Below, in pieces: positions 36,533 to 45,167 of a stretch of 64,000 nucleotides of DNA. Both the position numbers and the translations under genes were made by a program. Source of the stretch: Mesorhizobium sp. Lineage in GTDB: Bacteria > Pseudomonadota > Alphaproteobacteria > Rhizobiales > Rhizobiaceae. Within the stretch, counting starts at the first letter, position 1. Each line of letters starts with the position of its first letter. The notes under the pieces were generated by a model. The model did not search any database and was not told the DNA's origin. It worked only from the letters and a program-made list of their open reading frames with translations. Location: contig SAKE01000015.1 in assembly GCA_004017275.1 (NCBI GenBank), forward strand, positions 1 to 64,000. Reading direction: 5' to 3'.

Positions 36533-39500
36533 TCATCGGCTCGCCGCCTTCATCGCTTCAGTGATCGCCACCGTCTCAACGCTCACGCGCGCTACCCGCA
36601 TCAAAAGGTCAACAACCTTCTCCTTGTAATCAGCGAAGCGGTAAGTGTTGAATTTTTCCCGAATCGTCAGGTCTTTCGGTGTCTTTTCCTTGTACTGGTC
36701 GAGAATCCACTCAAGCCCTGAACGATTACCGAGCCGGTAATTCCACGCCTCTTCCGGAATGCCAGAAAGCTGCGTCTCGGTATCGAGTCGAATGATGCCG
36801 GCGTCGCGGTCGGCCTTGAGCAGTGCCTTGGGGACAACGCCCGCCGCTCGTGCCGTCTCATCCGGCGTGTCCAGCCGCTCCAAAGGCCATGGCTCGACGG
36901 TCTCGTAACCAATATGCAATTTCATCAACTGCTTGCCCCACTCGGCCCAGCACCAGAAGTTGGGATAGAACGGGATGCGAGGGAAATCGCGCTTTAGGTT
37001 CAGCGCATATTTTTCGCGATACGCCGGGTCGTGCATGACCGCATAGACATAATGACAAATGTCATCCTTGGTGATCGCATGCGCAGCTTTGCGCAATCTG
37101 CTGATCCCGGCTGTTGAGTGGGAGATGCCCTGCGTAGCTACTGCCTCTCTTACGTCATCCCTCTCTTTCGATTTCTGCGACGTCCCCAGTCCATCCTTGC
37201 CATAAGCCTTCTGGAATTCCTTCAGCGCCCAGTCAGTGATGTTATCGACACGTTCTCCCGACTTGGAATAGCGGTAGCTGGAAACTACGCGTGAATCGCC
37301 AATGAAGTGAAAATCGAGCGCTCGGGTGCTGGCCAGACACCTGAACTCGCCGCCATTGGGAAAGGCGATATGAACATTCTGGTCGCCACTCTGTTGCACG
37401 AGAAATCCAAATTCGTCGATAAGCAACGGCGAGAGATAAGCGTTCACACTATAGAAGGGTCTGTATTCATAATCTGATATGAACGACTGGCTAAATTTCT
37501 CCACCTTCTTTGCCCGAGATTTACCTTTCAGGTTCCGAGACCACTTCAATGTTTTTGGGAATTCGTCATCAGCTGGTGAAGCCTGCCCATACAGTGCTAG
37601 AGCGAGAGCGGCCTTCTGGCTCAAAACATCAGCTGATAGATCCGTAACCCATTGATCCCTTGCAGTATTTACTCCGTTACCAAATTGCCTGAAGATGGCT
37701 CTTTCCTGCCCTTTTGCGTTTGCGCCCTTTGTTTTTTTGTCCGCGATCGGAATCAGATCATCCCAGCGATGCTCTGGTTGATTGATCCAATTCGCGTCCT
37801 TGTCGGGCTCAACAATCGCAAATGGCCGTCTGGAGAGTGGGGTTAAGGACAAGAAGTCTTGTTTCTCGTCCGCTTTGGCGTAATCTCGAACTGCCTCATA
37901 GCGAACTGTGCAACCTGCAGCCTTTCGCTTCTTGACGAAAAAACTAACGGCAATCCCCACTCTAATCTGATCGTCGAATACATTGCCGCCTTCGCGTCGT
38001 CGGCGCTCACCGCTAGTTCGTGCATCACCCTTCAAATCGATTACGTAAATCTCGTGAAAATCTTGGGCAACCGCCTTGCGAAATCCATCATACGTCCGTG
38101 CGTTGACGAAGCTATTGTTCGAGACAAATGCTAGCACGCCGTCATCATGCAAACGGTCGCTCGCCCAGCGAAAAAACCTTGCATACATATCGTAGACCTT
38201 GGTCTTTTGCGCAGTCGAAAGTCGGATGTAGCTCGACTTTATGAGCTGATCGATCCGCGGATATTCACGGTTCTTGTTGTTATCGTTCTCGTTCGCCTGA
38301 TTGGCATTGTATGGGGGATTGCCGATTATAACCGAAATCTTGCGCTTGTTCTGCCGTCTGACACGCGCAACATTTTCGTCCGACAGCCCGGCGAACATGT
38401 CGTGTTGGTACCCCGCCTTAATGCCAAGTCCCGCCACATTGTCCAACGTGTCGACAAAACAGAGGTTCGGGAACTCCGCAAACTGGCCTGAGATCGCGGC
38501 ATAGGTGGCCTCGATGTTCAAATTCGCGACATAGTAAGGCAAGATGGCGACTTCGTTGGCGTGCAGTTCGTTTTTGTACTTGTGCGCCAGCTTGCGCGGC
38601 TGGCCGCGGAAATGTTCCAGGAGTTCGCAGATGAAAGTGCCGGTTCCTGTCGCGGGGTCCAGAATCTCTACATGCTCATCGATCAGGCTTTTGCCGAAAT
38701 GTTTTTGTGTTAGCCAGTCGACGCCTTCGATCATGAATTTCACGATCTCGTTAGGCGTGTAGACGACGCCTAGCCGATCAGCTTTCTTCTTATCGTAGAC
38801 CTTGTAGAAATTCTCGTAGATGACCTTGAGAAAGGTCTGCTTTTCCTGATGGCTGGAAATCAGCGCCGCGTTGGCGCGGATTGTTGCGTAATAGGTTTCC
38901 AACCCCTTGAGGGTTTCACGCTTGACCTGACCCGTGAAAAATTTCCCCTCCAGCGCGTAAAGCTCCTTCGCGATGTTGTTCTCGCGATGGAAGTCGCTGT
39001 TGTCGAAGACGTGCGCAAAGATTTCCTCGGTCAGTACGTGCTGGATCAGCATCTCCCTTACATCGGCTTCACCTACCGATGGGTTGATCGTATCTTTAGC
39101 GTGCTGCAGGAATTTGTCGGCCGCATTGCGGAAATCGGGATTTTTGTCATAAGCGGTGTCGATGCGTTCGCGAAGTGCTGTTAGAACCGCCGGAATGTCG
39201 CGCTTGAACTGTTCAACCGCCTTGCGGAAATCGCGAATTTCCTCTCGCTCGTATTTGAAGAACAGCGACACGAGCTTTAGTAAGGCTTCAGTGTCCGTCA
39301 TCGAGCAACGAAACACTTCCTGCCGATTCTGCATCAGGACCGCTGTGTTTGAATTCTCGAAAATGATGTTGTCCTGCGGGTAGCCCTTAGCCAATTTCTT
39401 TCGGATTTCGTCATCAAGATCATCCGCTGTGTCCTTGGCTTCCCAATAGCCGAGTGGCACGCGAAGATCATGCAGGATTGTTCCGTCGGGACGGATGCGG

Positions 39501-39676
39501 TTCTTCTGCGGAGACAGAAATTCATATTGGCTGATAAAGTGCAGATTGTTCTGCCGCGACCAGGCCTTCAACAGATCCTTGAAGGCTTCCGAGATCACTC
39601 CCTCCGTATCTGACCCAGAAAACTTCCTTAGTCTGTCGATTTCGTTGAGATACTGCTGAATTAAAAGCTGTGACAT
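36533..39676 (-). CDS. Single-chain restriction-modification enzyme, Type ISP-like without helicase
   Basis: A 1047-residue fusion enzyme. The N-terminus (about 1-130) is a PD-(D/E)xK-type nuclease with D64 (RPDGTIL) and E79-A-K81 (GYWEAKD). A helical coupler-like region (about 140-305) ends in YENFYKVYDKKKADRLGVVY. An N6-adenine methyltransferase follows, with SAM motif I LDPATGTGTF (339-348) and catalytic NPPY (453-456). The remainder (about 640-1047) matches the C-terminal specificity region of Type ISP enzymes, ending SGIPEEAWNYRLGNRSGLEW. True Type ISP proteins are about 1,500-1,600 residues with a helicase ATPase between nuclease and coupler. No Walker A or DExx motif is seen here. The gene is visibly AT-richer than its neighbours. 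A GGGGG RBS precedes the ATG. Confidence 0.85.
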   Translation of the reverse strand: MSQLLIQQYLNEIDRLRKFSGSDTEGVISEAFKDLLKAWSRQNNLHFISQYEFLSPQKNRIRPDGTILHDLRVPLGYWEAKDTADDLDDEIRKKLAKGYPQDNIIFENSNTAVLMQNRQEVFRCSMTDTEALLKLVSLFFKYEREEIRDFRKAVEQFKRDIPAVLTALRERIDTAYDKNPDFRNAADKFLQHAKDTINPSVGEADVREMLIQHVLTEEIFAHVFDNSDFHRENNIAKELYALEGKFFTGQVKRETLKGLETYYATIRANAALISSHQEKQTFLKVIYENFYKVYDKKKADRLGVVYTPNEIVKFMIEGVDWLTQKHFGKSLIDEHVEILDPATGTGTFICELLEHFRGQPRKLAHKYKNELHANEVAILPYYVANLNIEATYAAISGQFAEFPNLCFVDTLDNVAGLGIKAGYQHDMFAGLSDENVARVRRQNKRKISVIIGNPPYNANQANENDNNKNREYPRIDQLIKSSYIRLSTAQKTKVYDMYARFFRWASDRLHDDGVLAFVSNNSFVNARTYDGFRKAVAQDFHEIYVIDLKGDARTSGERRRREGGNVFDDQIRVGIAVSFFVKKRKAAGCTVRYEAVRDYAKADEKQDFLSLTPLSRRPFAIVEPDKDANWINQPEHRWDDLIPIADKKTKGANAKGQERAIFRQFGNGVNTARDQWVTDLSADVLSQKAALALALYGQASPADDEFPKTLKWSRNLKGKSRAKKVEKFSQSFISDYEYRPFYSVNAYLSPLLIDEFGFLVQQSGDQNVHIAFPNGGEFRCLASTRALDFHFIGDSRVVSSYRYSKSGERVDNITDWALKEFQKAYGKDGLGTSQKSKERDDVREAVATQGISHSTAGISRLRKAAHAITKDDICHYVYAVMHDPAYREKYALNLKRDFPRIPFYPNFWCWAEWGKQLMKLHIGYETVEPWPLERLDTPDETARAAGVVPKALLKADRDAGIIRLDTETQLSGIPEEAWNYRLGNRSGLEWILDQYKEKTPKDLTIREKFNTYRFADYKEKVVDLLMRVARVSVETVAITEAMKAASR

Positions 39677-39835
39677 GTTTCCCCCAGACCGAGCGCATTA
39701 GAGCGGGTTTCGCGCTTCCGGGAAAGTGCTTGAACGCTGATCTCCCGTCATCATTTCGCGAATCTTTGTGCCCTTCGTACTTCCCTCGTCCTTTGCCAAG
39801 CGCGCCGGGGCTAGCACGGCGCAGGATTTCACAAG

Positions 39836-39900
39836 CCCCGCGCCGCCCCTCATCCGCCTGCCGGCACCATTTCCCCGTATAGGGACGGGGAGAAGGGAGC
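39836..39900. repeat. RIME-like palindromic repeat, right border of the restriction islet
   Basis: The sequence runs GCGCCGCCCCTCATCCGCC, then CCCCGTATAGGGACGGGGAG and AAGGGAGC. Read on the minus strand it lines up with the first unit of the repeat at 35481, so the two copies are inverted and enclose the Mrr and nuclease-methyltransferase genes. The hairpin arms (TCCCCGT...ACGGGGA) are intact. No separate gene is seen between 39677 and 39922. Confidence 0.7.
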
Positions 39901-39922
39901 TCCCACCCAACCGTTTCTTAAT

Positions 39923-41377
39923 GTGTCTCCGCTACACAGAACGCTGAAAAGAAGCGGAAAACGGAGAGACATCGGGGTGCGCTTTTCCGCGGCCACGACT
40001 GCCGGGCGGTTCTTGCCGCAGCGTTTGGCGCTGCGCATGGAGCCGTTGCTTGGCCGCATCGACGCCGTGCTGTTCACCGCCGACGAGCGCGGCGAGGCCG
40101 GCCGCATGTCGGTCATCGCCTTCTCCATCCGCATCGTCAGCGCCGTCATCGCCTTCATCAGCCAGGTGCTGATGGCGCGCTGGATGGGCTCGTTCGAATA
40201 CGGCATCTTCGTCCTCGTCTGGGTGACGATGGTCATCGTCGGCAACCTTGCTTGCCTCGGCTTCCACACCTCGGTCATCCGCTTCATTCCCGAATACCGC
40301 GAGCGCGGCCTGATGGACGAATTGCGCGGCATCGTGCTTGCCAGCCGCCTGTTCGTGCTGATCGCCTCCACGCTCATTGCCGGGCTGGGCGCGCTCGGCG
40401 TCTGGCTGGCGGCACCCTGGATCGAAAACTACTATGTGATCCCGTTCATCCTCGGCGTCATCTGCCTGCCAATGATCGCCATGTCCGACCTTCTGTCGGG
40501 ACTGGCACGCGCCAACAGCTGGGCGCTGTTTGCCCTGTCGCCGACCTATCTGGTGCGACCGGTGCTGATCCTGCTGTTCATGGCGCTGATGCTGCTGGCC
40601 GGCTACGCCCCTGACGCAAAAACGGCGATCTTCGCCTCGATCGCCGCGACCTACGCCACCACGCTTGGCCAGCTCATCGGCGTCACCCAGCGCATGGAAC
40701 GACAGATTCCGGCCGGGCCGATGAAGGTGCATTTCGCGCAATGGTTCATCGTCTCGCTGCCGATCTTCCTGGTCGAGAGCTTCTTCTTCCTGCTCACCAA
40801 TGCCGACGTGCTGATGGTCGGCGCCTACATGGATCCCAACGACGTCGCCGTCTATTTCGCCACGGTGAAAACGCTGGCGCTGGTGCATTTCGTCTATTTC
40901 GCCGTCAAGGCCGGCGTTGCCCAGCGCTATGCGCAGTTCACCCATGGCGACCCGCAAAGGCTCGCCGCCTTCGCCCGCGAGACGGTGTCGTGGACGTTCT
41001 GGCCCTCGCTGTTGATGGCGCTGCTGGTGCTGGCGCTCGGCGAGCCGATGCTGGTGCTGTTCGGCCCGGAATTCACATCGGGCTATCCGCTGCTGTTCCT
41101 GCTTGTCTTCGGCGTCGTGGCGCGGGCCGCCGTCGGCCCCTGTGAAAGCCTGCTGACGATGAGCGGCAACCAGAACATCTGCGCCGCCGTCTATGCCATG
41201 ACGTTGGCCTTCAACATCGGCCTCAACGTGGTGCTGATTCCGCTGTTCGGCCTGTGGGGCGCGGCCATGGCCACCGCCTTTGCCATGATCTTCGAAGCCA
41301 GCGCGCTGTCCTTTACGGTGTGGCGCAAGCTCGGCATCGTCATGCTCATCTTCGTGCCTGCGAAAGGAGCCGCGTGA
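39923..41377 (+). CDS. Polysaccharide flippase (Wzx/MurJ-like, MOP superfamily)
   Basis: Predicted inner-membrane flippase of lipid-linked oligosaccharides for surface polysaccharide. The 484 residues have about 12-14 hydrophobic helices and the family's opening segment RMSVIAFSIRIVSAVIAFIS. QVLMARWMGSFEYGIF follows, the usual ArWLGpeeYGiy-type motif. Mid-region NADVLMVGAYMDPNDVAVYF is also diagnostic. The true start may be downstream (ATG within RMEPLLGRID or RMSVIAFS), since the first 40 residues are basic and poorly conserved. The stop overlaps the next gene's start (TGATG), so the two are translationally coupled. Confidence 0.88.
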   Translation: MSPLHRTLKRSGKRRDIGVRFSAATTAGRFLPQRLALRMEPLLGRIDAVLFTADERGEAGRMSVIAFSIRIVSAVIAFISQVLMARWMGSFEYGIFVLVWVTMVIVGNLACLGFHTSVIRFIPEYRERGLMDELRGIVLASRLFVLIASTLIAGLGALGVWLAAPWIENYYVIPFILGVICLPMIAMSDLLSGLARANSWALFALSPTYLVRPVLILLFMALMLLAGYAPDAKTAIFASIAATYATTLGQLIGVTQRMERQIPAGPMKVHFAQWFIVSLPIFLVESFFFLLTNADVLMVGAYMDPNDVAVYFATVKTLALVHFVYFAVKAGVAQRYAQFTHGDPQRLAAFARETVSWTFWPSLLMALLVLALGEPMLVLFGPEFTSGYPLLFLLVFGVVARAAVGPCESLLTMSGNQNICAAVYAMTLAFNIGLNVVLIPLFGLWGAAMATAFAMIFEASALSFTVWRKLGIVMLIFVPAKGAA

Positions 41378-42657
41378 TGGCCGCCATCCCGTTGCTTGAG
41401 GAAACCAGCGGCGGCACCGCCGGCGCCATGGTGTCGGGCCTTGCCGGGCTGACCCGCGACGCCGATCCCGCCCATATCGAGATCCTCGCCAACAACCGGC
41501 CTGAGCGCAAACTCGCCATCTACCCGGCGTCGGCCGGTTTCGACCTCGTCGAGGAACTGGATTATCTGTGCGCCCGCACGGTCGAGCCCAACGTTTTCTT
41601 CAACCCGCGTTTCCTGGCGCCGGCCATGCCGCGGCTGGAGGATCGCGAGGTGCGGCTGGCGGTCATCCGCGACGGCGACGAATACCGCAACCGGCTGCGC
41701 CTTCTGGTGCCGATCTCGGTGGAACGGCCGGTGGTGCCGCTCGGCGTTCCGGTCATGCGTACATGGTCGAGCCCGTTCGGTCCGCTCGGCACGCCGCTGG
41801 TCGACCGCGACGATCCGGTCGGCGTCGTCGAGGATTTCTTCTCGATGCTGTCGCGCCCGCACCTCAAGCTGCCGAAAGTGTTCGTCCTGCCCGACATCCG
41901 GCTCGACGGCCCGGTGGCGAGCCTGTTTGCCACCGTGGCCGAGACGCGCGGCCTGATGCTGGTCACCACCGGCCAGACCCAGCGCCCGGCACTCGAGAGC
42001 GAAACCGATGGCGACGATTATCTGAAGTCCTCGCTGCGCGCGCACCACTTTCGCGAGTTTCGCCGCCTGAAGCGGCGCCTCGGCGACCTCGGCAAGCTTG
42101 AGCATGTCGTGGCGCGCGGCCCCGAAGACATCCGCCACGCCATCGAAGGCTTCCTGACGCTGGAAGCGGCCGGCTGGAAGGGCCGCGAACGCACCGCCAT
42201 GGCCATCGACCGCTTCCGCGCCGCCTTCGCCCGCGAAGCCGTGCACCGGCTGGCCGAGCAGGACATGTGCCGGATCCATTCGCTGACGCTCGACGGCCGC
42301 ACCATCGCCTGCCTGATCGTCTTCGTCGAAACCGGCGTCGCCTACACCTGGAAGACCGCCTATGACGAGACGCTGGCTTCCTATTCGCCGGGCACGCTGC
42401 TGATGATCGAAGTGACCAGGCAGCATCTCGACGATCCCAACATCATGATGACCGATTCCTGCGCCGTGCCCGACCACCCGGTGATGAGCCGCCTATGGGC
42501 CGAGCGCAAGCCAATGGGCACGCTGGTGATCGGCCTGACGCCGGACGCCGACCGCCTCACCCGCCAGGCCGCCTCGCAACTGCATCTCTACCGCGAGACC
42601 CGCAACATGGCCCGCCTGCTGCGCAACCGGATGAAGAGCTTGCTGGGACGGCGGTGA
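41377..42657 (+). CDS. BioF2-like GNAT acyltransferase (FemAB/CelD-type)
   Basis: A 426-residue cytosolic protein whose C-terminal half is a GNAT fold of the Acetyltransf_6/BioF2 type. The visible blocks are EHVVARGPEDIRHAIEGFL, LEAAGWKGRERTAMA, TIACLIVFVETGVAYTWKTA and YSPGTLLMIEV. Relatives act in exopolysaccharide or cellulose clusters and are thought to acylate sugar intermediates. Its overlap with the flippase gene supports a role in modifying the polysaccharide that the flippase exports. No glycosyltransferase is adjacent, so the polymer is unknown. Start at 41377 is fixed by the coupling overlap. Confidence 0.85.
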   Translation: MAAIPLLEETSGGTAGAMVSGLAGLTRDADPAHIEILANNRPERKLAIYPASAGFDLVEELDYLCARTVEPNVFFNPRFLAPAMPRLEDREVRLAVIRDGDEYRNRLRLLVPISVERPVVPLGVPVMRTWSSPFGPLGTPLVDRDDPVGVVEDFFSMLSRPHLKLPKVFVLPDIRLDGPVASLFATVAETRGLMLVTTGQTQRPALESETDGDDYLKSSLRAHHFREFRRLKRRLGDLGKLEHVVARGPEDIRHAIEGFLTLEAAGWKGRERTAMAIDRFRAAFAREAVHRLAEQDMCRIHSLTLDGRTIACLIVFVETGVAYTWKTAYDETLASYSPGTLLMIEVTRQHLDDPNIMMTDSCAVPDHPVMSRLWAERKPMGTLVIGLTPDADRLTRQAASQLHLYRETRNMARLLRNRMKSLLGRR

Positions 42658-42825
42658 GGCCGGTCCAAAATCGTGGATTGGTTGCGGGAAAAAAGTTCGG
42701 TGCGCCTTCCGGCACTGAGTCGAACCGACAACGGTCCTCCTTCGCCGAGGCTTCGGAGGACACTCCTGCTCGCAACAAGCCTTCTCGGGTCGCAAACGAC
42801 CCTGCGAAGCCTTGGCGAAGCAGGG

Positions 42826-42910
42826 TGGTGCCCCTAGCCGGGATCGAACCAGCACTCCTTGCGGAACTCGATTTTGAGTCGAGCGCGTCTACCAATTCCG
42901 CCATAGGGGC
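42826..42910 (-). tRNA. tRNA-Leu (anticodon CAA)
   Basis: A complete 85-nt leucine tRNA. Acceptor arms GCCCCTA (42904-42910) and TAGGGGC (42830-42836) pair, and the T arm GGTTCGATCCC is standard. The anticodon stem CTCGA/TCGAG encloses loop CTCAAAA with anticodon CAA, which reads UUG. A long variable arm is present, as expected for leucine. The discriminator A and the CCA end are encoded (42826-42829). Confidence 0.97.
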
Positions 42911-42938
42911 TCAGGCCGGGCGGCCTGGATGGCGCGGG

Positions 42939-42966
42939 ACTATACGGTTGGAGGCCTGTTCGTCAA
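42939..42966 (-). promoter_or_regulatory. Promoter of tRNA-Leu(CAA)
   Basis: On the minus strand TTGACG (42961-42966) is followed after 16 bp by TATAGT (42939-42944), about 28 bp before the mature tRNA 5' end. Both hexamers are near consensus. Confidence 0.7.
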
Positions 42967-43174
42967 CTGGCCAATTCTCGGGCGTCGCGGGATGCGACCA
43001 AACTGCGGCTTTCGATTTCGTGACCAGGCTGCCATTGTGCAGCGCGGAAAATCTTTCTAGACAGGCCACGCATCAAGTGCTGCGCGCCTGACAGGATGGA
43101 TGGCGCGCGCTTTGGGTCTTTGGTTCTGTCCCGAAACCGCTGTGCATTTTGGGCGACACGCATTAGGAGTGCCT

Positions 43175-43762
43175 ATGCTTCGCGGACTTTACGACTGGAC
43201 CTTGTCGCTGGCGGCGCGCAAATCCGCCGAATGGTGGCTGGCCTTCATCGCATTCGTCGAAAGCTCGGTGTTCCTGGTGCCGGCCGACGTGCTCTATCTG
43301 CCGATGGCGCTGTCGCGGCCGGATCGCGCCTACCGCTATGCTCTGATCGCCACCGTCGCCTCGGTTCTGGGCGGCATTGCCGGCTGGTTCATCGGCCACT
43401 ACGCCTATGACGCCGTGGCGAGGCCGATCCTCGAATTCTACGGCAAATATGACGAATTCGAAGCGCTGCGCACCTCCTCGGGCGTCGGCTTCATCATCCT
43501 GATGCTGGTTACCTCGGGCGCTGCCCATCTGCCGCCGATCAAGGTGGTGACGATCCTGTCAGGCGTCATCGGCGTCAATTTGCTGCTGTTCATCGTGCTG
43601 GCGATCGTGGCGCGCGGCGCCCGCTTCCTGCTGCTCGCCTGGCTGCTGCGCCGCTATGGCGAGCCGATCCGCGAGTTCATCGAAAAGCGCCTTGGCCTGA
43701 TCGCCGGCGGCGGCGCGGTTGCCCTGATTTTGCTCTATATCCTGGTCAAATACGCGTTCTGA
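43175..43762 (+). CDS. YqaA/DedA-like membrane protein (SNARE-associated family)
   Basis: A 195-residue inner-membrane protein with about five hydrophobic segments. The YqaA-type pattern is clear: LAARKSAEWWLAFIAFVESSVFLVPADVLYLPMAL, then VASVLGGIAGWFIGHYAYD and TSGAAHLPPIKVVTILSGVIGVN. The acidic residue after the FVE turn and the late Lys/Arg residues are typical of DedA relatives, which flip lipids or support the proton gradient. ATG 43175 (ACGCATTAGGAGTGCCT upstream, with an AGGAG RBS) is preferred over 43100. It is followed 35 bp later by dsbB. Confidence 0.87.
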   Translation: MLRGLYDWTLSLAARKSAEWWLAFIAFVESSVFLVPADVLYLPMALSRPDRAYRYALIATVASVLGGIAGWFIGHYAYDAVARPILEFYGKYDEFEALRTSSGVGFIILMLVTSGAAHLPPIKVVTILSGVIGVNLLLFIVLAIVARGARFLLLAWLLRRYGEPIREFIEKRLGLIAGGGAVALILLYILVKYAF

Positions 43763-43797
43763 GCACAGCCATTGAGAGCCGGACGGAGCCGATTGAA

Positions 43798-44316
43798 ATG
43801 ACAGCGACCATGAGTGCCGACACCGGACGCCAGCGGACGCTGACGGCTCTGTTCCTCGCGGTCGCCATGGCCGCAACGGTCGGCTCGGCGCTCGGCTTCC
43901 AGTATCTCGGCGGCTACATCCCTTGCCACCTCTGCCTCGAACAGCGCACGCCCTACTACATCGGCGTGCCGCTGATGGTGCTGGCGGCGATTGCATCGAT
44001 GCTGCACGCGCCGGCATGGTTGACCCGCGGCCTGCTGGCCGTCGGCGGCCTCTTGATGCTCTATGGCCTCTATCTCGGCGTCTACCACTCCGGCGTCGAA
44101 TGGCAGTGGTGGGCCGGCCCGACCGATTGCACCGCCGGCGCCGGACCGGTCGACACCGGCGGCAAGGGCGTGCTCGACGCGCTCGACAAATTCGTGCCGC
44201 CCTCCTGCGACAAGGCAGCCTTGCGCATCCTCGGCCTGTCGCTGGCCGGCTGGAACGCCATCGCCAGCCTGGTCCTCGCCGCCGTCGCCTTCCGAGCCGC
44301 CCTCACCCGCGACTGA
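43798..44316 (+). CDS. dsbB: Disulfide bond formation protein B
   Basis: Inner-membrane quinone-linked enzyme that re-oxidises DsbA. Four hydrophobic helices are visible in 172 residues. The first periplasmic cysteine pair is CHLC (C43, C46) in GGYIPCHLCLEQR. The second pair is C111 (PTDCTAG) and C137 (PPSCDKA) in the long loop, with the family-typical WNAIASL helix after it. All four redox cysteines are present. The start might be one of two nearby ATGs (43798 or 43810). It probably shares a transcript with the YqaA-like gene. Confidence 0.93.
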   Translation: MTATMSADTGRQRTLTALFLAVAMAATVGSALGFQYLGGYIPCHLCLEQRTPYYIGVPLMVLAAIASMLHAPAWLTRGLLAVGGLLMLYGLYLGVYHSGVEWQWWAGPTDCTAGAGPVDTGGKGVLDALDKFVPPSCDKAALRILGLSLAGWNAIASLVLAAVAFRAALTRD

Positions 44317-44380
44317 GCCAATTCGATTGAACGGCGCGACGCAGAGTTCGAGCAAAATTCGGGCAGGCTGAGTCGGATGG

Positions 44381-44447
44381 CGCGGCTTTCGAGAACCGGA
44401 GCGGAGCGTACTTAAGTACGTGAGCACCGGAAGCGCAGAAAGTCGCG
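44381..44447. repeat. Imperfect palindromic intergenic repeat centred on CGTACTTAAGTACG
   Basis: The centre CGTACTTAAGTACG (44407-44420) is a perfect 14-bp palindrome. Going outward, CCGG boxes flank it, then CGCGGCTTTC (44381-44390) mirrors GAAAGTCGCG (44438-44447). The whole could fold into a large hairpin between the convergent dsbB and HNH genes. The composition recalls repeated intergenic elements of rhizobia, but copy number could not be checked. Confidence 0.65.
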
Positions 44448-44481
44448 TCAGGCGGCCAGCGTGGCGGATTTGTGCCGAACT

Positions 44482-45039
44482 CTATGGTTCGAGTTCGACA
44501 TCCCAGTACAGATAATCCATCCAGCTCTCATGCAGATGGTTGGGCGGGAACAGGCGGCCATTGTTGTGCAAATCGTGCACGGTCGGCTGGAAAGGCTTCT
44601 GCAGCGGCCACATCTTGGCATGTGCCGGCATCATGCCGCCCTTCCTGAGATTGCAGGGCGAGCAGGCGGCAACGACATTCTCCCATGTCGTCGCACCGCC
44701 GCGGTGACGGGGGATGACGTGATCGAAGGTCAGATCCTCCGGCGTGCCGCAATACTGGCACTGGAATCGATCTCGGAGGAAGACGTTGAAGCGGGTGAAG
44801 GCCGGATGCCTGGACGGCTTCACATAGGCCTTCAGGCTGACCACGCTCGGCAGCTTCATCGAGAAGGTCGGCGAGGAGACGGCATGCTCGTATTCGGCGA
44901 CAATGTTCACCCGATCGAGGAACACCGCCTTGATGGCGTCCTGCCACGACCAGAGCGACAGGGGGTAATAGCTGAGCGGACGGTAATCCGCATTCAGCAC
45001 CAGTGCTGGGAGCCCATCCGGAGATACGGCAACCGTCAC
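44482..45039 (-). CDS. HNH endonuclease family protein
   Basis: A 185-residue protein ending in an HNH nuclease domain. The zinc knuckle pairs are CQYC and CSPC, with the metal-binding core LTFDHVIPRHRGGATTWENV between them. The N-terminal VLNADYRPLSYYPLSLWSWQ region is typical of the stand-alone HNH family conserved in alphaproteobacteria, whose cellular role is not settled. The start is a GTG at 45039 with a strong GGAGG 7 bp upstream (45047-45051). The longer frame upstream has no such support. It lies downstream of the DNA glycosylase gene on the same strand. Confidence 0.9.
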   Translation of the reverse strand: MTVAVSPDGLPALVLNADYRPLSYYPLSLWSWQDAIKAVFLDRVNIVAEYEHAVSSPTFSMKLPSVVSLKAYVKPSRHPAFTRFNVFLRDRFQCQYCGTPEDLTFDHVIPRHRGGATTWENVVAACSPCNLRKGGMMPAHAKMWPLQKPFQPTVHDLHNNGRLFPPNHLHESWMDYLYWDVELEP

Positions 45040-45167
45040 GTGTTTACCTCCTTGGTTCCAGACCCGAACGGCGTGGATACTGTAAGCCCGACATGACAGG
45101 GATGTGAAGCGGATTGTCGCGTCGCCGAAGTGCCAAAAATGCATGATTTTTATGATTTTTCGCGGAT

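Noticed and set aside
42661..42826. Short inverted repeats downstream of tRNA-Leu as its terminator
   Set aside because: Stems such as ACCCTGC/GCAGGGT exist, but none is followed by a T-run on the minus strand, so no terminator is called.
42826..42910. tRNA-Leu as an integration site for a genomic island
   Set aside because: Neither side shows an integrase gene or a duplicated tRNA 3' end, and the neighbours look like core genes.
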